Source: Acidobacteriota bacterium
Lineage (GTDB): Bacteria > Acidobacteriota > Blastocatellia > Chloracidobacteriales > Chloracidobacteriaceae
NCBI GenBank assembly: GCA_016208495.1
Contig: JACQXX010000026.1
Location: 1-46,247, forward strand
Direction of reading: 5' to 3'
Length of the DNA: 46,247 bases
The first letter of the stretch is position 1. The number at the start of each line of letters is the position of its first letter. The notes beneath the pieces were generated by a model that worked only from the letters and a program-made list of their open reading frames with translations, was not told where the DNA came from and did no database searches. The position numbers and the translations under genes are program-made. Below, piece by piece: positions 23,605 through 34,390 of this stretch.

Positions 23605-26600
23605 TCAGCTCGGTTGTTCGGTTTTGGCCATTTTTTCGTACTTTTTCCAGCGTTCCATAATTTCACGTTGGGCGACTTCCATCAGGTGGGCCGCCGTCGT
23701 CGGATCGCTCTGAACGAGCATGCTGTAGCGGGTCTCGTTATAGGCATAGTCCTTGAGCGGCAGTTTCGGCGTTCGTGAATCGAGCAGGAACGGATTCTTG
23801 TTTTCGGCTTTCAGTCGCGGGTTATAGCGGAACAGCGGCCAGTACCCGGTTTCGGCAGCCAGTTTTTGCTGGTGCATTCCCTTGGCAATATCAATCCCGT
23901 GCGCAATGCAGTGGCTATAGGCAATGATGAGCGACGGCCCGTCATAACTTTCAGCTTCCTGGAAGGCTTTCAGGGTGTGGATGTCGCTGGCGCCCATCGC
24001 AATCTGGGCCACATACACATTGCCGTAACTGATCGCCATCAAGCCCAGGTCTTTTTTGCCAGTCGGTTTTCCACCAGCGGCAAATTTGGCAACCGCACCC
24101 ATCGGCGTGGCTTTCGATGCCTGACCGCCGGTGTTGGAATAGACTTCGGTATCAAGGACCAGCAGGTTGATATTTCGACCACCAGCCAGCACGTGGTCAA
24201 GTCCGCCATAGCCGATGTCATAGGCCCAGCCGTCACCGCCGACAATCCAGACGCTCTTTTTGACCAGCATTTCCGACACACAGACCAAATCGCGAATTTG
24301 AAGGTGGTACTCAGGAAATTCGCCATCGCTGGTTTGCAGCTTTTGTTTCAAGATGGCGACTCGTTCGCGTTGGGCGCCGATTTCACCTTCGGTGTCCTGG
24401 GTGCTATTGAGCAGACCATCGGCCAGGTTGTCGCCGATGACCGTGCGCAATCGGGTGACCAGTTCGCGGGCATATTCGGTTTGTTTATCAATGGTGAGCC
24501 GCATGCCGAGTCCAAATTCCGCGTTGTCTTCAAACAAGGAATTGCTCCAGCTTGGTCCACGTCCATCTTTGTTGGTCGCCCAGGGGGTCGTTGGCAGGTT
24601 CCCGCCATAAATACTCGAACACCCCGTGGCGTTGGCAATCAACGCCCGGTCGCCAAAGAGCTGCGACAGGAGTTTCAAATACGGTGTTTCGCCACAGCCG
24701 GCGCAGGCACCAGAAAATTCAAAGAGGGGTTGGATGAGTTGGACGTTTTTCACGGAATCAACCTTGAGTGACTCGTGGACTGGAATGTCAGGTAACTTGA
24801 GGAAAAATTCCCAGTTGTCCCGTTCGACTTCTCTGAGTGGCAAATACGGTGCCATATTGATGGCGCGGCGTCCGGTTTGGGTCTTGTCCTTGACCGGGCA
24901 GACCTCGACGCACAGCCGGCAGCCTGTGCAGTCATCGGCTGAAACCTGAAGCGAATATTTTTTTCCAGGCAGTTCTTTAAACCGGGCATCGGTGTATTTA
25001 AAGGCCGCCGGCGCCGTTTCAAGTTCCGCCGGGTCATACACTTTGGCGCGAATCACCGCGTGTGGGCACACCATCACGCACTTGCCGCATTGAATACAGA
25101 GATCGGTTTCCCAGACTGGGACGTCCTGGGCAATGCACCGTTTTTCCCATTGGGTGGTGCCGACAGGGAATGTGCCGTCAATTGGGAAGGCGCTCACTGG
25201 CAACAGGTCGCCGCGACCAGCAATGATTTCGGCTTCGACGTTGCGCACAAAATCCGGGGCGTTGGCGGGCACGACCGGTGGTCGTTCAAAGGTACTGGTC
25301 AGTTGTTCGGGGACTGCCACCTGGTGCAGATTTTCAAGTGTCTGGTCAACGGCGGCGAAATTTTTGATCACCACGGCTTCACCGCGTTTGCCGTAGGTTT
25401 TGCGGATCGTGCCTTTGATTTTTTCAATTGCTTCTTCACGGGGCAGCACACCGCTGATGGCAAAGAAGCAGGTCTGCATCACGGTGTTGATGCGGTTGCC
25501 CATGCCCGCCTGTTTGGCCACCGAATAGCCGTCAACCACATAGAACTTGAGCTTGAGGCGAATGATTTGTTCCTGGAGCGAGCGCGGCAGCTTGTCCCAG
25601 ACTTCATCGGGTCCATATGGACTGTTGAGCAGGAAGGTCGCGCCTTCACTGGCATTTTCGAGCACGTCAAATTGTTCGACAAAGCCAAACTGATGGACGG
25701 CGATAAAATTGGCACGTCGGATCAGGTACGTGCTGTTGATCGGGCGGGGGCCAAAGCGGAGGTGCGAAACGGTTCGCGCGCCGGATTTCTTCGAGTCATA
25801 GACGAAATACCCTTGAGCGTAAAACGGAGTCTCTTCGCCAATAATCTTGATTGAGTTTTTGTTGGCGCCAACCGTGCCGTCAGCTCCGAGTCCCCAGAAG
25901 AGTGCCCGGACGACATCATCGGCTTCGATATCAAAGTTCGGATCAAAATCGAGGCTCGTGTGCGTCACGTCATCATTGATACCGATGGTGAAGTGGTTTT
26001 TCGGCTTGTCTTTGGCAAGTTCGTCAAACACGGCCTTGACCATGGCCGGGGTGAATTCTTTGGATGACAGGCCATAGCGACCGCCGATGACTTTCGGGAA
26101 TTTGGTAAACGGCGACAGGACCTGACCGTTGATGTAATCTTCGCTGATGGCGGTGAGGATATCCTGATAGAGCGGTTCGCCCGAGGCGCCAGGTTCTTTG
26201 GTGCGATCCAGTACCGCGATGGATTTGACGGTGGCCGGCAGCCCTTTCAGGAAATGTTCAACTGAAAATGGCCGATAGAGCCTGACTTTCAAGAGGCCGA
26301 CTTTCTCGCCTTGTGCCAGCAGGTAATTGACGGTTTCTTCGGCGGTTTCACAGCCTGAACCCATCATCACAATGACGCGTTCGGCTTCCGGGTCACCGAC
26401 ATAATCAAACAGGTGATACTGCCGCCCGATCAACCGGGCAAACTTGTCCATCGTGTCCTGAACGATTCCGGGTGTCTCGGTATAAAAAGGATTGATCGTT
26501 TCGCGGGCCTGGAAAAAGACGTCCGGGTTTTGGGCCGTGCCTCGAATGACCGGACGGTCAGGTGACATCGCACGCATGCGGTGGGCATAAACGCTTTCAC

Positions 26601-27189
26601 GGTCAATCATTGCGGAGATATCTTCTTCCGGAATGCGCTCGATTTTCATCACTTCGTGTGACGTTCGAAAACCGTCAAATACATGAAGGAAGGGAACACG
26701 GGCTTTGAGTGTGGAACTTTGCGCAATCAGCGCAAAATCCATCACTTCCTGCGGCGAACAGGCAAACAACTGCGCCCAGCCGGTTGACCGGACCGACATC
26801 ACATCGCTGTGGTCGCCAAAAATTGAAAGTGCGTGGGTGGCGATTGAGCGGGCGGCGATATGAAACACGGTGCTGGTTAATTCGCCCGCAATCTTAAACA
26901 TGTTGGGAATCATCAACAGCAGTCCCTGGCTTGAAGTGAAGGTCGTGGTCAGGGCACCGGTTTGGAGCGCACCGTGGACGGCACCTGCCGCGCCGCCTTC
27001 AGATTGCATTTCCTGCACGAGTGGAATGCTGCCGAAAATATTGGTCTGGCCGGCAACCGACCAGGCATCAGACAATTCCCCCATCGCCGAAGACGGGGTA
27101 ATCGGATAAATGGCAATCACTTCATTGGTTTTGTGCGCGATATAAGCGGCGGCTTCATTTCCTTCCAGGGTAACTTTTTCGCGATTCAT
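23605..27189 (-). CDS. nifJ: pyruvate:ferredoxin (flavodoxin) oxidoreductase
   Basis: A 1194-residue single-chain PFOR, the usual length. It oxidises pyruvate with CoA to acetyl-CoA and CO2 and reduces ferredoxin or flavodoxin. The domain order is standard: N-terminal pyrimidine-binding domain ([16 protein letters not shown]), CoA/core domains, and two 4Fe-4S clusters (C698 in [16 protein letters not shown]754 in [13 protein letters not shown]). Then come the cluster-proximal CAGCGETPY and the thiamine diphosphate domain ([28 protein letters not shown]). The start at 27189 is supported by AGGTAGGA and by the conserved N-terminus. It leads a - strand block with the dihydroorotate-dehydrogenase-like gene 14 bp behind. 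It implies low-potential electron metabolism, and in this context could feed acetyl-CoA to the carboxylase and megasynthase downstream. Confidence 0.97.
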   Translation of the reverse strand: MNREKVTLEGNEAAAYIAHKTNEVIAIYPITPSSAMGELSDAWSVAGQTNIFGSIPLVQEMQSEGGAAGAVHGALQTGALTTTFTSSQGLLLMIPNMFKIAGELTSTVFHIAARSIATHALSIFGDHSDVMSVRSTGWAQLFACSPQEVMDFALIAQSSTLKARVPFLHVFDGFRTSHEVMKIERIPEEDISAMIDRESVYAHRMRAMSPDRPVIRGTAQNPDVFFQARETINPFYTETPGIVQDTMDKFARLIGRQYHLFDYVGDPEAERVIVMMGSGCETAEETVNYLLAQGEKVGLLKVRLYRPFSVEHFLKGLPATVKSIAVLDRTKEPGASGEPLYQDILTAISEDYINGQVLSPFTKFPKVIGGRYGLSSKEFTPAMVKAVFDELAKDKPKNHFTIGINDDVTHTSLDFDPNFDIEADDVVRALFWGLGADGTVGANKNSIKIIGEETPFYAQGYFVYDSKKSGARTVSHLRFGPRPINSTYLIRRANFIAVHQFGFVEQFDVLENASEGATFLLNSPYGPDEVWDKLPRSLQEQIIRLKLKFYVVDGYSVAKQAGMGNRINTVMQTCFFAISGVLPREEAIEKIKGTIRKTYGKRGEAVVIKNFAAVDQTLENLHQVAVPEQLTSTFERPPVVPANAPDFVRNVEAEIIAGRGDLLPVSAFPIDGTFPVGTTQWEKRCIAQDVPVWETDLCIQCGKCVMVCPHAVIRAKVYDPAELETAPAAFKYTDARFKELPGKKYSLQVSADDCTGCRLCVEVCPVKDKTQTGRRAINMAPYLPLREVERDNWEFFLKLPDIPVHESLKVDSVKNVQLIQPLFEFSGACAGCGETPYLKLLSQLFGDRALIANATGCSSIYGGNLPTTPWATNKDGRGPSWSNSLFEDNAEFGLGMRLTIDKQTEYARELVTRLRTVIGDNLADGLLNSTQDTEGEIGAQRERVAILKQKLQTSDGEFPEYHLQIRDLVCVSEMLVKKSVWIVGGDGWAYDIGYGGLDHVLAGGRNINLLVLDTEVYSNTGGQASKATPMGAVAKFAAGGKPTGKKDLGLMAISYGNVYVAQIAMGASDIHTLKAFQEAESYDGPSLIIAYSHCIAHGIDIAKGMHQQKLAAETGYWPLFRYNPRLKAENKNPFLLDSRTPKLPLKDYAYNETRYSMLVQSDPTTAAHLMEVAQREIMERWKKYEKMAKTEQPS

Positions 27190-27641
27190 TGCTCGTCCTA
27201 CCTTTCGCTGGCTGTTGTTTTCCTCAGTTGTGGCTGGCCGAAAACCTGGTGCCCGATCACGTCCTGATGAAATTCAATAGCATTGAATTATTAAGTAAGT
27301 GCTGTATTTTCAACTGGTTGTCATTCTGATTCGAGGAGACGCAACTCATCTGACCAGTTCGACAAACAGGAACCGTGAGCAACCATCAAAAACTTTTCAC
27401 CGAGATTGGGTCGTTGCTGTGCTGGAGACCGATTTGGGGTTGTACCTCACTTGATTTAGAAGAGGAGCAAATCCCGTGCCTTGATTGAAAAGGGGGATTT
27501 TCCGCAAAGGCAGCATGAAGAATGAAAAAAGTGGTGAGTGGCTGGTGATGCGAATGACCTCACTTTTGCCCAAGATGGCATCGAGTGGAATTGGATTTCA
27601 CGAAACTCTCTTTGTCACTCCCATCAAACTGACTTCAAGGG

Positions 27642-27686
27642 TGTCCTTTATGTCCTTTATGTCCTTTATGTCCTTTATGTCCTTTG
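27642..27686. repeat. 9-bp tandem repeat TGTCCTTTA x5
   Basis: Four perfect TGTCCTTTA units and a fifth ending in G. The same unit forms the core of the inverted repeat at 22405-22551. Confidence 0.95.
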
Positions 27687-27742
27687 GTTTGGACTCAACC
27701 AACCATCACTGAGACCAAAAATGAGGTGAGAGCCAGAAACAC

Positions 27743-27789
27743 AAAAACGCCGTGCCAACCTGAACTCAATTGAACAGGGCAGCACGGCG
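27743..27789 (-). terminator. intrinsic terminator
   Basis: On the - strand a CGCCGTGC stem (27782-27789 with 27748-27755) with a 26-base loop is followed by TTTTTGTG. It lies about 45 bp past the stop of the gene at 27833. Confidence 0.8.
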
Positions 27790-27832
27790 GTGGATGGGAA
27801 AAATTCGATTCTTTCGTTGTGAGAAGCGAGTT

Positions 27833-28384
27833 TTAATATTTTTCGGGTTCGATAGGTTGAATAAACTTGCCCAGCGCAAAGCGATTTAATGATCGGAGCG
27901 ATTGGAGTTGGTCAGTTTTCCAGCCCCCTGAGTCAGTTTTTACATTGGTGATGGACAGGGCCACCTGGCTCGCTGACTCCATGGTAATTCCTTGCTTATC
28001 AAGTTTGGTTGAAGTGCCAGGTTTGACTTTCAAACCAAGTTGATAGGTGAAATCAACTGATTGCCCAGGGGCAATGCTGACTGGCTGCTGCCAGAGCGCA
28101 ACACAATTATGAGAGCCATCTGGCAAAAATCCCGTGATGAGAAATTCAATATTGTGGATTGTCGTTTGACCCTGGTTCCTCACGGTGCCGGTCAACACTT
28201 GTTTTTGATCCATGTCCATGATCACAGCCGTTTCCACTTTGATTGGCCAGGCAGGTGAAATCATCTGGTTGACTGCGATTTGTTTTGAACTGTAAGCATA
28301 TTCTTGAGCTGCGGTTGAACCCAGGAACGGGTTCGTGAATACAAAGCAGAGAACAGCAAACAGAAAGAGGGAAGAGTATTTCAT
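27833..28384 (-). CDS. secreted hypothetical protein
   Basis: A 183-residue protein with a clear signal peptide (MKYSSLFLFAVLCFVF, cleavage likely after the Ala pair near residue 26). The mature part looks like a single beta-sandwich: VLTGTVRNQGQTTIHNIEFLI and VDFTYQLGLKVKPGT resemble the FxLYD-like or CARDB-like folds that bind or scaffold at the cell surface. I do not recognise a family with confidence. The ATG at 28382-28384 is chosen because of the signal peptide and GAGAAG upstream. A terminator follows, so it ends its own transcript. It may pair functionally with the secreted protein encoded just upstream at 28657-29382, but 270 bp separate them. Confidence 0.75.
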   Translation of the reverse strand: MKYSSLFLFAVLCFVFTNPFLGSTAAQEYAYSSKQIAVNQMISPAWPIKVETAVIMDMDQKQVLTGTVRNQGQTTIHNIEFLITGFLPDGSHNCVALWQQPVSIAPGQSVDFTYQLGLKVKPGTSTKLDKQGITMESASQVALSITNVKTDSGGWKTDQLQSLRSLNRFALGKFIQPIEPEKY

Positions 28385-28523
28385 AATTCTTCTCAAGTTT
28401 AGATTCCAAAAAATGTGATATTGGGATGTATGCGAACCAGAGGGGGAAACCCTCGAACCTGACATTTGTTCAACTTTTTAAAGCTGAGCCGATCATAAAG
28501 AACAAACCCAGGTCAATCAACCC

Positions 28524-28543
28524 CATAAACGCCAGGATAAGGA
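28524..28543. repeat. solo end of the CATAAGCGCC foldback element
   Basis: CATAAACGCCAGGATAAGGA differs by one base from the 20-bp inverted end of the element at 41821-41979. No partner copy is seen nearby, so it is a relic or a solo end. Confidence 0.7.
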
Positions 28544-28656
28544 AATTTTAGCGTCTTTGAGACAGCGAGATGAGGAGACACGGGGACAAGGCATACACAT
28601 CAACGGAAATCAAAGCTGTGACAAGTCACAGCACTCCATATTCTTTTTCTGAACAG

Positions 28657-29382
28657 CTACCACTTCCGCTTTTGTTTTTTCACGTTCAGCACTTTGCCGG
28701 TCACGCCGTCAATCGTGCAGACATAAAGCGGATGCCCGATGTCATTGATGGACCACTGAAAGACGATCTTCTGGGTCAGATCAATTGAGAACCCAAGGCT
28801 GGTTGAAGAAGTAATGATTTTATCCGGCTTGCGCAATTCAATCGTCCAGACTTGTTTACCAGTTGCCCATTCGTACCTGGTCACCGTGTCGCCTGAAGCG
28901 AAAAAGATAGCATCCTTAAAACTGGCGCCCATGACGTCATTCCCATCCGGATTGCTCACCGGATGCGACCATTTGGGCTTCATGGTGGTTGTGTCCCACA
29001 AGGTCATTTCATAGCTGTAGTCTTTACCTGGTTCTTCTGGTTGCAGTAGCGCGACCGTCAGGAGTTCATTTTGATGAGCGATGAATTGCAGTTGGCGCAA
29101 CGTGCTTTTTTCAAAACCGGGGCAGGAAAATTTGAGCGCGGAATCGCCTCGGACGGGGATTTTGATTCCCTGGCCGGAAACGTCAATTTCGTAGCGCGCT
29201 TCGGATGTTTCAATGGTGACATACTTCAGAAAAACCGGGTGGTCTTCGGTTGCATTTTGAAAAGTTTGATAGGTGGTCGGTGCCGATGCCGTGGGTCTTT
29301 GCGGCACGATTGCCAGAGTTGGAAGTGCGGCTGACAGCACCAGCCAGCCAGAGAGAAGTACAAGCAGAGTCAAACGAAACAT
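28657..29382 (-). CDS. secreted beta-propeller-like protein, function unknown
   Basis: A 241-residue exported protein. Residues 1-24 form a signal peptide (LTLLVLLSGWLVLSAALPTLA). The mature part has PQQ-propeller-like strands (YEMTLWDTTTMKPKWSHPV; VTRYEWATGKQVWTIEL; VCTIDGVTGKVLNV), too few for a full propeller, so it may be a fragment of a blade assembly or a small scaffold. It ends KKQKRKW, which is very basic. Start at 29382 has AAGGA seven bases upstream. It stands alone on the - strand, flanked by repeats. Confidence 0.75.
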   Translation of the reverse strand: MFRLTLLVLLSGWLVLSAALPTLAIVPQRPTASAPTTYQTFQNATEDHPVFLKYVTIETSEARYEIDVSGQGIKIPVRGDSALKFSCPGFEKSTLRQLQFIAHQNELLTVALLQPEEPGKDYSYEMTLWDTTTMKPKWSHPVSNPDGNDVMGASFKDAIFFASGDTVTRYEWATGKQVWTIELRKPDKIITSSTSLGFSIDLTQKIVFQWSINDIGHPLYVCTIDGVTGKVLNVKKQKRKW

Positions 29383-29400
29383 AGGTGGTCCTTATGGTAT

Positions 29401-29725
29401 TTAGGGTTCAGGGTTCGGAGAAATACAATTATTTCAATGGTTTAGTCTTTTGATAATCGGGAATATGATTCCAAAAAGGTAATATTTTTTATGATGGAGG
29501 TGTCATTTGAGGGGAGAGGTTCAGTCGTTTCTCCGGTGTTGAAGAATTGGTTTTCGCCCGGATGGGCGCCGGAAAGTAGCCGGTGTGGAAGCCTGCTTTG
29601 AGGCGCACCCACCGGAATCCAGGCCGCGAAGCGTTCGCGCCCGGATGGGCGCTGCACAATGTGTTCGGTACGATTCAATGATTGAAAGAACTGCCTTTTC
29701 ACAAAACCCTGAACCCTCATCGGTC
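29401..29725. other. 325-bp gap filled with repeats
   Basis: Holds two short GGGTTCA runs (29404-29418, and complementary units at 29704-29716) and half of a foldback element (29548-29665). No gene is seen. Confidence 0.7.
29548..29665. mobile_element. half copy of the foldback element core
   Basis: Carries TTTTCGCCCGGATGGGCGCC, GTAGCCGGTG, the GAAGCCTGCTTTGAGGCGCA block and a second CGCCCGGATGGGCGC. In reverse complement it matches the right half of 11397-11707. The other half is missing. Confidence 0.75.
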
Positions 29726-32611
29726 TCATTCTCCATCAACATCAAGCCCCGCCAACCAGCTTCTGATGATTCCAGCTTCGGGTATCTGCATCTCCTCAGC
29801 CGCCTGGAGTGCCAGTGTCAATAATCGCCGGGCTTCGGCACGGTCATCAGGTTGATTTCGTTGCATCAAAAGCAGACTGAATTTTGCTCGCCCAACCAAA
29901 AGGTCACGTTTGGCATTGAGCTTTTCATAAACCGGCAACTCTTCCTCCTGCCGAATCCGCAACGCTTCGTCCAACTCCCCACGCGCCGCCAGAATGTCGG
30001 CGATCTGCCCCAGCGTCACCGCCCGCTCCCGCACATCGCCCAACCGGCTATAGACCGGCAACTGTTCCTCCTGCCGAATCCGCAACGCTTAGTCCAACTC
30101 CCCACGCGCCGCCAGAATGTCGGCTTTGACCCCGGCTGCCAGGGCTACCTCACGGTCCGCTCCTCGTTTTTGGTCAAGCGTATGTTTGGCTTCAGCCGCA
30201 TCCCAGGCGGTTTTTGGTTCACCAGCTTTGAGGGCAACCAGGCACAGCGTCCAATAGAAATTTGATTTTGAAAGATCATCCTGGCAGACAGAAAGTCCAG
30301 CCCGGCAAAATTGAATCCAGGCGTGGAATGGGCCCACGATGGAAGCAAACCAACTGGCGGCTTGTTCGATGTGGTTCAGCTCTGGTTCTGAAAGATTGGC
30401 GGTTTGGACTATTTCCAGCCAGTTGACCAGTGCTGCCTGTTCAATATGAATCGCCCGCCAGCAATCACCTTGCTGTTGGTGGGCTTCATCAGTGTTTTCA
30501 GCCGCTTTCGGAAAACGAACCGTAAACCAGTCGGTCATGCGATCAAGGGCTGTTTTGGCATCCGCCAGCGAACGGAAGTATTCCGCCAGAAGCGGGTGAA
30601 TATTCCACGCCGGGTCAGGGCGCACTGTTTTGGGAACAGTTTCAACCAGCGAAAACTTTTGTGCCGTGACGATCAGCGTTTCAAAATCGTGTTCCTCCAA
30701 ACCGGCAACGGCAGCGCCAATCCCAGGCCCAAAACCGGCAACCGGCAAGTACCCCAACAAGGCAAGGGCGGAGCACATTCGGTCACCGTCATGATCAAAA
30801 TGACGGCGAAGCAATTCCAACGAAAGTTCAAAGGTGCTTCGCAAAATGGTGCGGGCTCTGTCTGCCGGATCAGTTGGGTCAGCCGGGCCAAGATCGAGTT
30901 GTTTCCGGTGGAGTTCATCTAAAAACCATTTGACCGAATACCCGTCAAGCAAATACCCAACTGCGAGGTGGATCGCCAGCGGAAGGAAGCCCAGCTCTTT
31001 GACCAGTCGTTTTTGGTCCACCAGCGGAGGCAATGGATATTTCCCAAATTCAGCCAGGAGTTGTTTGAGTGCATCTTCTTCAGTGAAGGGCTGGATGGAA
31101 ACCTGTTCCCACTTTGAATTTTGTCGTCCTAATCCTTGAAGCCGTCCGGTGATGATGATTGGAACGGAAGACAATTGACTGACCAGTTGTCCGACCACCG
31201 ACGCGATGGCACTGGAGTCCACATTTTCGATATGGAGCAAAGTCAGGAAGTTGAACAAACGTTCACGCAGAAGCTTCCAAGGATCAGCTCCGCCATAACT
31301 CACCTGGAGTTGGTCAAGCAACGTGTCGCGCAATTGCTCTGCTGTCCTGACATCATCTGATTGGAGCACCAGCCGTTTGTACCCGCCTGGAAATCGGTCG
31401 TGATGTCGTTGGGCAAATTCATCCGCCAGATAGGATTTACCGACGCCGGGCATGCCGTGAACCGCGCAAATCGCCACGGGTTGAGGATTGCCAGTGGCGG
31501 GAAGTAATGCCTTTTCGAGGGTTTCGAGTTCGGTAATCCGACCGATGAAAACACGTTCGCGGAGTTCAATATCTGGTTCGGGAGGTGGTGGAACAACCCA
31601 CCAGCGAAGCCGGCCATTGTTGGTGTTTTTGTATATTTCATTGGTGTCACTCCAGAAGCCACCTTTTGCCCAGCCTCGAAACCACAGATCAAATTTGAGC
31701 GGGCGTCCAGTCTGGTCAAAGGTAATGTCAATCACCTGACAGCAATTCGGATATTTATCGTGTTCATAGAGACACCCGGCAGCCAGGTGCCGGAGCGAGC
31801 GTTGCGGGTCTGCCCATTCTGAGACTTCGGTCTCGTGGAGGTGTCCGCGAAGGAGCAAATCCAGGTTCTCGGAAACAAAGCGGCGACAGTCATTTCCATC
31901 GGCTAAATCTTCCAGCGGATGGTGGATCAATCCAATCCGAAACCCGGGAAGGGAAGCACCTTTTTCCGTCGCAAGGCGCATCACCTGATCTTCAGTCAAC
32001 CGGAGTTTTCCGCTGTCGTTGTTATCTCCGGCGAGCCATGCGGAGTCGAGGCCAATGATGTGCAGGTCAAATGGAAACCCATTTAATCGTAGCGTTTGCC
32101 GGTAGCCAAGGTTGGAGTGCAATTGAGCATCTGGAAGCAACGCAGTCCGTCCAAAAGCTCGGAGCCACTCACGGTAGGCTTGTTGCCGTTCCAAAATGGC
32201 GGCAAGTTGTGCAGCTTCAAATCCAAATGGTGGTTTTCCGCCGGCCACCCAGTTGGAAAGATTGACGGCTGAAGCTTGAAAAAAATCGCTGCGGAGTTTT
32301 TCCCAGACTGGTTTTTGAACAGTTCGGTCAACATCGTGATTCCCAGGCACGACAAAAAATCGTTCGGGAGGCACCTTGAGCCGGGTGAGCGTCAGGTCAA
32401 GAAACTCCGAAGCTTTTTCATATTCCGCAGGCTGTCCTGAAAACGCCAGGTCTCCGGTAAAGCACACCAGATCAACTGGTTTTCCATCTGCGACAATTTT
32501 GGAGAGGTTGTCTTCCCACTCTTTGCCAAGCACTCGACGTCGGCGCCAATCATCAGATGGTTTCTGGTGGAAGTCCGAAATATGAAAAATGCGGATGGTG
32601 TATTCGGTCAT
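29726..32611 (-). pseudogene. calcineurin-like phosphoesterase/STAND NTPase/TPR gene with in-frame stop
   Basis: Codon 841 of 962 is TAA (30089-30091); the frame continues intact to 29726, giving 840 plus about 120 residues. Residues 1-270 are a metallophosphoesterase with all metal motifs (D13-x-H15, GD54L, GN91H92D, IHHPLE, GHLHE). Then comes a STAND/NB-ARC NTPase: Walker A GMPGVGKS with K392, LLHIENVD in the Walker B place, IIITGR, GFLPLAIHL, and a WNIHPLL motif in the MHD position. TPR repeats close the protein. This layout (nuclease or phosphatase effector, NTPase switch, repeat sensor) is typical of prokaryotic antiviral or conflict proteins. The ATG at 32609-32611 is preferred to an upstream TTG. 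The longer first part may still be made as a protein that lacks the last repeats. A sequencing error is also possible. Confidence 0.85.
29931..30123 (-). repeat. 123-bp (41-residue) TPR unit duplication
   Basis: About 65 bp around 29931-29999 recur at 30054-30122 with very few changes, a step of 123 bp or 41 codons (ILAARGELD, ALRIRQEE, LPVY). One of the few differences, C to A on the + strand at 30091, converts GAA to the TAA stop. Confidence 0.9.
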
Positions 32612-32908
32612 AAACCTGGAAATCCGTGAAATCAAAACAGTTGTTGGAGAAAGCTCGAAAGCGTGAAATCAAAGAAGAATGATCCGCGCTGGTTGGAAGA
32701 GAATGATCAAAGGACATTCTCAATCATTAAGGAGCAATCTGCAACAAAACTCTTTCAGAAAACGGAAAGGTGACCGATGCTCAGCTTTGCTGAAGTTGTT
32801 GTGCTCTCGCCATTGGCAAACTGGTTGCCGTGAAACCAGGCAATGGGTATCGTTCACGAAGAGAACTCCTGGCTCATATCGAGAACCTGTATTTGTGGAG
32901 AAGCCGAA

Positions 32909-33280
32909 ATGACTCACGAAGAAATGGAACGCACGATGGGGTTTATTCTGACTCAGCAAGCCAAATTCAGCGTGGATATTGATTTGTTGAAAGAGTCTCA
33001 GGAACGACTGACTGAAAATCAGGCCAGAATGTCTGCCGACATCGGAAGGTTAACCGAAAATCAGGCCAGTATGGCTGCAAATCAGGCGAGCATGTCTGCC
33101 GACATTGCCAGTTTGATCGAACTCTCGCGGAGATCAATGGAAACGGCGGATGCCGACCGGCGGCTGGTTCGTGAGATGGTTCAAGATTTAAAGGAAATGG
33201 TTTATCGGGTTGAATCGAAGGCCGACGATGCCTTGAGACTTGCCCGGAGGAGCGATTCTCCGTCATCGGGCTCGGAGTAG
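32909..33280 (+). CDS. small coiled-coil protein
   Basis: A 123-residue protein and the only convincing + strand gene. MTHEEMERTMGFILTQQAKF is followed by near-repeats LTENQARMSADI, LTENQASM and ANQASMSADIASL, which form a coiled coil. A second helix (LVREMVQDLKEMVYRVESKA) and a Ser-rich tail follow. I know similar proteins only as uncharacterised; they resemble the coiled-coil stalks of adaptor proteins. The ATG at 32909 is chosen because GGAG lies eight bases upstream. It diverges from the STAND gene, with about 300 bp between the two starts, so a shared control region is possible. Confidence 0.75.
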   Translation: MTHEEMERTMGFILTQQAKFSVDIDLLKESQERLTENQARMSADIGRLTENQASMAANQASMSADIASLIELSRRSMETADADRRLVREMVQDLKEMVYRVESKADDALRLARRSDSPSSGSE

Positions 33281-33349
33281 CCTAAGACCAATTTGCAATA
33301 AAGCGCTCGTATCATAAAATAGTCAAATAGTTCAATCAAATAAACTTAG

Positions 33350-33719
33350 TACAAGTCCCCATAAATGGGGGATGGAATTTCGGTGATTCCGAATTGGCTT
33401 TCGCCCGGATGGGCGCCGGACAATAGCCGGTGGTTTGCCGCTTTGGGCACACCACCGGATCTTTGGTCCGCAGTGGTTCGCGCCCGGATGGGCGCTGGAA
33501 GCTGGTTCGGGTCCCGGTTTTCGTGGAAGTTTCGGCTGCTGGCTCACGACTCCTGTTCCAGCGCCCATCCGGGCGCGAACCCGTGATGGCGACTCTTTCC
33601 GGTGGCCGCCTGTCCAAAGCGACACTTGTCACCGGCTATTGTCCGGCGCCCATCCGGGCGAAAACCAATTTTCTCCTGGCGAGTAGTCGAATTTCATCCC
33701 CCTTTTATGGGGACTTGTA
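33350..33719. mobile_element. foldback non-autonomous element, copy 2 (370 bp)
   Basis: Same ends TACAAGTCCCCATAAA and same nested arms as the copy at 4847, nearly identical over the first 120 bp. It is flanked by a perfect 5-bp direct repeat CTTAG (33345-33349 and 33720-33724). The sequence on both sides, joined, matches an uninterrupted related stretch at 44173-44203, which serves as an empty site. No protein is encoded. Confidence 0.93.
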
Positions 33720-33724
33720 CTTAG

Positions 33725-33751
33725 CGAACGACTGACGACTGACTACTGACT
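33725..33751. repeat. GACTGAC heptamers 3' of the zinc-ribbon gene
   Basis: CGAAC is followed by GACTGAC, GACTGAC, TACTGAC and TC, ending just before the stop codon of the gene at 33756. Related text recurs at 43700-43733 and 44191-44203. Confidence 0.85.
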
Positions 33752-33755
33752 CTTA

Positions 33756-34235
33756 TTATTTTGTGGTTCGTTCCCGATACTGCGACTGCGGTTGCAGCGT
33801 CTTGGTGGTGTGTTCGGTGACGCTGAGTGGAGGCTCTGGAAGCAGGTTCGGTTGAGCCAGGGGTCGCTCTGGCAAGGGGAGGGAATTCGATTGTACCGGA
33901 GGTGCCATGTGCAGATAGAGTTTCAACAGTCGAGACCACTGAAAGAGAAACACGCTGGCAAGACCCATAATCATCAACAATCCAATGAGAAATAACGGCA
34001 CGGCTTCGCCGACCTGTCCTCGCTCCAGTAACTTGATGGCAAAGAAAAACAACAGGATCAGTGCTCCACCTCCGATCACACCAACCGTGGTTGACACATA
34101 TTTCACCATCTCTGTCAGTTGATGCGATGGCACCACCATTTCGGCGGGTCTTCCCTGGAGTGACAATTGCGTTCCACACCGGTTGCAGAATTTCAGTTGG
34201 GATGGCAAATCGGTTCCACAGGCTGGGCAGTACAT
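33756..34235 (-). CDS. zinc-ribbon membrane protein
   Basis: A 159-residue protein. Residues 1-22 are a zinc ribbon with two CxxC pairs (CPACG and CNRCG). Two hydrophobic helices follow (VGVIGGGALILLFFFAI; VPLFLIGLLMIMGLASVFLF), then a Pro-rich, probably cytoplasmic tail (SLPLPERPLAQPN). Function is unknown; such small zinc-ribbon membrane proteins are often anchors or sensors. Start at 34235 is supported by AAGGAG about ten bases upstream. It lies between a foldback element and the TPR-CHAT gene, which reads the same way about 155 bp further left. Confidence 0.8.
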   Translation of the reverse strand: MYCPACGTDLPSQLKFCNRCGTQLSLQGRPAEMVVPSHQLTEMVKYVSTTVGVIGGGALILLFFFAIKLLERGQVGEAVPLFLIGLLMIMGLASVFLFQWSRLLKLYLHMAPPVQSNSLPLPERPLAQPNLLPEPPLSVTEHTTKTLQPQSQYRERTTK

Positions 34236-34390
34236 AAATCAAAGTTCTCCTTCAAAAAAACAAACCATACCTTACCCGCTTGTTTGCTGGGAAGTGTTTT
34301 CTTTGTGAGATGTTACCGGAAAAGTCAAGTCGAATTCGAGTGAGGGATACTGGCTTTTGATCCGGCTTCAGTCAGTCCAGGTGCCCTCTG

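Larger units (their letters stand above)
27190..27832. other. 640-bp intergenic region, no gene
   Basis: No convincing reading frame on either strand. It must hold the promoter of the PFOR block near its left end, where the sequence is AT-rich around 27270-27310, but no clear -35/-10 pair could be fixed. It also contains the 9-bp tandem repeat at 27642-27686 and the terminator at 27743-27789. Confidence 0.6.

Noticed and set aside
30089-30091. Programmed stop-codon read-through in the STAND gene
   Set aside because: The codon is TAA, no recoding structure is evident, and the neighbouring duplicate has GAA; a plain point change is simpler.
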